Assembly: GCA_031258915.1 (NCBI GenBank)
Contig: JAIRMD010000258.1
Span: 1-7,332, forward strand
Origin: Prevotellaceae bacterium
Lineage (GTDB): Bacteria; Bacteroidota; Bacteroidia; Bacteroidales; UBA932
DNA length: 7,332 nucleotides
Direction of reading: 5' to 3'
Made by a program: the position numbers and the translations under genes. Positions 5,296 through 7,332 of the stretch are shown here, in pieces. The notes below the pieces were generated by a model. It saw nothing but the letters and a program-made list of their open reading frames with translations. It searched no databases and was not told the origin of the DNA. Positions within the stretch are counted from its first letter, which is position 1; every line of letters starts with the position of its first letter.

Positions 5296-6576
5296 ATGAA
5301 AAGAGATAGCAAAATTTTTGACCTGATAGAGCAGGAGCGCACACGCCAAGCGCACGGCGTTGAGCTTATTGCATCAGAGAACTTTGTGAGCACTCAGGTG
5401 CTGGAGGCTATGGGGTCGGTGCTGACTAACAAGTACGCCGAGGGCTACCCGGGTGCACGATACTACGGTGGATGCCAGATTGTTGACAAATCTGAGCAGC
5501 TGGCCATTGACAGGCTTCGCCAGCTCTTTGATGCCGAGTACGCCAACGTGCAGCCCCACTCCGGTGCGCAGGCAAACACCGCCGTCTTTCTTACCGTCCT
5601 AAAGCCCGGCGATACGTTCATGGGTTTTGACCTCTCGCACGGCGGGCACCTCACGCACGGATCGCCCGTCAACATTTCGGGGCTGTGGTTCCGCGCCCTT
5701 TCCTACGGCGTGAGGGAGGACGACGGCCTGGTGGACTACGACCAAATGGAGCGGCGGGCGCTGGAGCACAAGCCAAAGCTCATCGTTGGCGGCGCATCGG
5801 CCTACTCGCGAGAGTGGGACTACCGGCGAATGCGCGAAATTGCCGACAAAATCGGCGCCGTGCTCTGGGTGGACATGGCGCACCCCGCGGGGCTTATCGC
5901 CGCCGGACTGCTCAGCAACCCCTGCAAGCACGCGCACATCGTAACATCAACCACTCACAAAACCCTACGCGGACCGCGCGGCGGCGTGATTTTGGCAGGG
6001 AAAGATTTTGAAAATACATGGGGAGCAAAAACGCCAAAGGGCGAACCAAAAAAAATATCGCAGCTGCTCAACTCCGCCGTATTCCCGGGCATACAGGGCG
6101 GCCCGCTGGAGCACGTGATTGCCGCCAAAGCCGTCTCATTTTTCGAGGCGCTACAGCCCGAATTTAAGGCCTACCAGCAGCAGGTAAAGAGCAACGCCGC
6201 TGCAATGGCTAAATCGTTTGTAGACTTGGGCTACAAAATATTCTCGGGAGGTACCGACAACCACCTCATGTTGATTGACCTGCGTGCAAACTTCCCGGAG
6301 CTTACCGGCAAGCAGGCCGAAAACGTGCTGGGGCAAGCCGACATTACGGTCAACAAAAATATGGTGCCGTTTGATACGCGATCGCCCTTCCAAACCTCCG
6401 GTTTTCGCGTAGGTACGCCCGCTGTTACCACGCGAGGGCTTAAAGAAAAGGACATGGCGCTCATCGCCTCGCTCATCCACAAAACACTCGCCAACAGCGA
6501 GCGCCATAGCGTCATAGCAGAGGTGCGCGCGGAGGTAAACAAGTTGACAAAAGATTTGCCGCTCTTTGCGTGGTAA
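5296..6576 (+). CDS. glyA: Serine hydroxymethyltransferase
   Basis: The 426-residue cytoplasmic, PLP-dependent enzyme interconverts serine and glycine while charging tetrahydrofolate to 5,10-methylene-THF, feeding purine, thymidylate and methionine synthesis. The length is typical. Landmarks are ELIASENFVS near the N-terminus, NVQPHSGAQAN, VDMAHPAGLIAAG with Asp193 and His196 at the cofactor ring, and STTHKTLRGPRGG with Lys222 as the Schiff-base lysine. Downstream are NSAVFPGIQGGPLEHVIAAK and a C-terminal TSGFRVGTPAVTTRG. All catalytic landmarks are intact. The ATG at 5296 is chosen because it matches the family's N-terminus and follows the promoter element; an upstream in-frame TTG at 5260 lies inside the promoter. 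hisIE follows after 49 bp and could be read through. Confidence 0.98.
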   Translation: MKRDSKIFDLIEQERTRQAHGVELIASENFVSTQVLEAMGSVLTNKYAEGYPGARYYGGCQIVDKSEQLAIDRLRQLFDAEYANVQPHSGAQANTAVFLTVLKPGDTFMGFDLSHGGHLTHGSPVNISGLWFRALSYGVREDDGLVDYDQMERRALEHKPKLIVGGASAYSREWDYRRMREIADKIGAVLWVDMAHPAGLIAAGLLSNPCKHAHIVTSTTHKTLRGPRGGVILAGKDFENTWGAKTPKGEPKKISQLLNSAVFPGIQGGPLEHVIAAKAVSFFEALQPEFKAYQQQVKSNAAAMAKSFVDLGYKIFSGGTDNHLMLIDLRANFPELTGKQAENVLGQADITVNKNMVPFDTRSPFQTSGFRVGTPAVTTRGLKEKDMALIASLIHKTLANSERHSVIAEVRAEVNKLTKDLPLFAW

Positions 6577-6583
6577 GCTGTGT

Positions 6584-6615
6584 GATTTCAAATCTGAAAT
6601 CTGAAATCTGAAATC
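6584..6615 (+). repeat. Period-7 tandem repeat (TGAAATC x3) with a perfect inverted copy, able to form a hairpin between glyA and hisIE
   Basis: TGAAATC occurs three times head to tail at 6595-6601, 6602-6608 and 6609-6615. Immediately before them, GATTTCA (6584-6590) is the exact reverse complement of one unit, separated from the first by AATC. The RNA can therefore form a 7-bp stem with a 4-nt loop, or pair the same left arm with the second or third unit. It sits 8 bp after the glyA stop and 10 bp before the hisIE ATG. No T-run follows, so it does not look like a classical terminator. It might affect hisIE translation or mRNA stability, or simply be a slippage product. Confidence 0.85.
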
Positions 6616-6625
6616 CATATACGTT

Positions 6626-7219
6626 ATGACTTTAGACTTTACAAAAATGAACGGACTGCTGCCCGCGGTGGTGCAGGACTACAAAACCGGCAGAGTGCTT
6701 ATGGTGGCGTTTATGAGCGAAGAGGCATACCGCAAAACATTAGAAACGAAGCTGGTCACCTTTTTTAGCCGCACCAAAAACCGCCTATGGACAAAGGGAG
6801 AGGAGAGCGGAAACTTTCTTGACCTTGTGAGCCTAACGGAAGACTGCGACCACGATACGCTTTTGGTAAAAGCAAAGCCGCGCGGCGTAGTCTGCCATAC
6901 CGGCGCCGACACCTGCTTTGGCGAAAAGAACACGAGCGGAATTCTCTTCCTCGACTACCTGCAAGACCTGCTTGCTGCCCGCAAAAAGGAAATGCCGAGC
7001 AACTCGTACGCCACCTCCCTTTTTAGGAGAGGAGTGAACAAAATAGCGCAGAAGGTAGGGGAGGAGGCGGTTGAGCTGATTATAGAGGCGAAGGACAGCA
7101 ACGACGAGCTGTTTCTGAACGAAGCTGCCGACCTGATGTTTCACTTCCTCGTGCTCCTTACGCAAAAAGGCTACGCCCTGAGCGACGTGGTGAAGGTGCT
7201 GGAGAAAAGGCACAGCTAA
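6626..7219 (+). CDS. hisIE: Bifunctional phosphoribosyl-AMP cyclohydrolase / phosphoribosyl-ATP pyrophosphatase
   Basis: This fused 197-residue cytoplasmic enzyme carries out steps 2 and 3 of histidine biosynthesis: the HisE half converts PR-ATP to PR-AMP with loss of pyrophosphate, and the HisI half opens the adenine ring of PR-AMP. HisI occupies about residues 1-105. It shows DCDHD (73-77) with the Mg-binding aspartates, and CHTGADTCF (90-98). Cys74, Cys90 and Cys97 have the spacing of the zinc ligands in characterised HisI. HisE follows from about residue 112, with SLFRRGVNKIAQKVGEEAVE and a DELFLNEAADLMFHFLVLL helix, the MazG-like metal-binding pattern. Both halves look intact. In many bacteria this gene ends a his operon; here its upstream neighbour is glyA and no other his gene is seen, although downstream sequence is cut off. 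It has no obvious promoter of its own. Confidence 0.97.
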   Translation: MTLDFTKMNGLLPAVVQDYKTGRVLMVAFMSEEAYRKTLETKLVTFFSRTKNRLWTKGEESGNFLDLVSLTEDCDHDTLLVKAKPRGVVCHTGADTCFGEKNTSGILFLDYLQDLLAARKKEMPSNSYATSLFRRGVNKIAQKVGEEAVELIIEAKDSNDELFLNEAADLMFHFLVLLTQKGYALSDVVKVLEKRHS

Positions 7220-7239
7220 GCATTAGCATCGGCTTGAGC

Positions 7240-7332
7240 ATGAAAAATTTAACGCGCATCAGTACCCTAACCTCTACCCGTATGGGAAAAATACCTTTTC
7301 TCCATACGGACGATGCACACACACACACACAC
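7240..7332 (+). CDS. Possible start of a further ORF, open to the window edge
   Basis: An ATG 20 bp after the hisIE stop opens a frame of 31 codons without a stop before the window ends. It begins MKNLTRISTLTSTRMGKIPF and finishes in alternating His-Thr encoded by the CA run. No domain is recognisable, there is no Shine-Dalgarno, and the frame contains the strong hairpin at 7278-7309, which is unusual for a real gene. It may be non-coding sequence that happens to be open. Confidence 0.2.
   Translation, partial: MKNLTRISTLTSTRMGKIPFLHTDDAHTHTH
7278..7309. terminator. Strong hairpin downstream of hisIE, possible transcript end
   Basis: CCGTATGG (7278-7285) and CCATACGG (7302-7309) are exact reverse complements. 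Inside them GAAAA (7286-7290) pairs with TTTTC (7296-7300) around an ATACC loop, leaving one bulged T at 7301, for 13 base pairs in all. It begins 58 bp after the hisIE stop. No T-run follows, so if it ends transcription it does so by a non-canonical or Rho-assisted route, or it protects the 3' end of the mRNA. Confidence 0.5.
7316..7332. repeat. CA dinucleotide microsatellite running off the window edge
   Basis: Seventeen bases of uninterrupted CA repeat (8.5 units) reach the last base of the window. Dinucleotide runs of this length are uncommon in bacterial chromosomes. The true length is unknown because the window stops inside it; it may coincide with an assembly edge. Confidence 0.85.

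Noticed and set aside
1..7332. CRISPR arrays, tRNA, rRNA, insertion sequence or attachment sites
   Set aside because: No spaced direct repeats of CRISPR type, no cloverleaf-like or rRNA-like stretch, and no transposase or integrase frame seen; the only repeats are the two heptamer arrays and the CA run.

Overview
The window looks like a chromosomal piece of a Bacteroidota (Bacteroidales-like) bacterium. The evidence is three copies of the TAnnTTTG -7 promoter element typical of this phylum, AT-rich leaders with little or no Shine-Dalgarno signal, a secreted GH43 glycosidase, and GlyA and HisIE sequences of Bacteroidetes type. The likely lifestyle is a plant-polysaccharide-using anaerobe or gut/sediment organism, but the species cannot be named from this sequence.

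Layout. (1) Positions 1-135 hold the 3' end of a gene resembling the C-terminus of the Bacteroidetes AAA-ATPase/PD-(D/E)XK nuclease family. (2) A 269-bp gap carries a short hairpin and a promoter for a secreted GH43 beta-xylosidase/arabinofuranosidase-type enzyme (405-2054). (3) Positions 2042-2260 hold a period-7 tandem repeat that begins inside the last GH43 codons, then a 43-codon ORF that looks like the severed C-terminus of a larger protein. (4) rsmE (16S rRNA m3U1498 methyltransferase) lies on the minus strand. (5) Divergent from rsmE is a tight three-gene unit: an ECF sigma factor, a single-pass membrane protein overlapping it by 4 bp, and a predicted lipoprotein that also has a C-terminal membrane helix. 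(6) glyA has its own promoter. (7) hisIE follows glyA across a second period-7 repeat, which can form a hairpin. (8) Past hisIE come a strong 8-bp-stem hairpin, a possible short ORF and a CA dinucleotide run that reaches the window edge.

How the genes relate. glyA, hisIE and rsmE are housekeeping genes (one-carbon metabolism, histidine synthesis, ribosome maturation). GH43 is a catabolic enzyme without visible SusC/SusD neighbours. The most interesting unit is the ECF operon. It has the layout of a sigma/anti-sigma/envelope-sensor system, but the second protein lacks the usual zinc anti-sigma motif and the third is an unusual doubly anchored lipoprotein. I consider it the best candidate here for an undescribed regulatory module; that role is inference from architecture and gene order.
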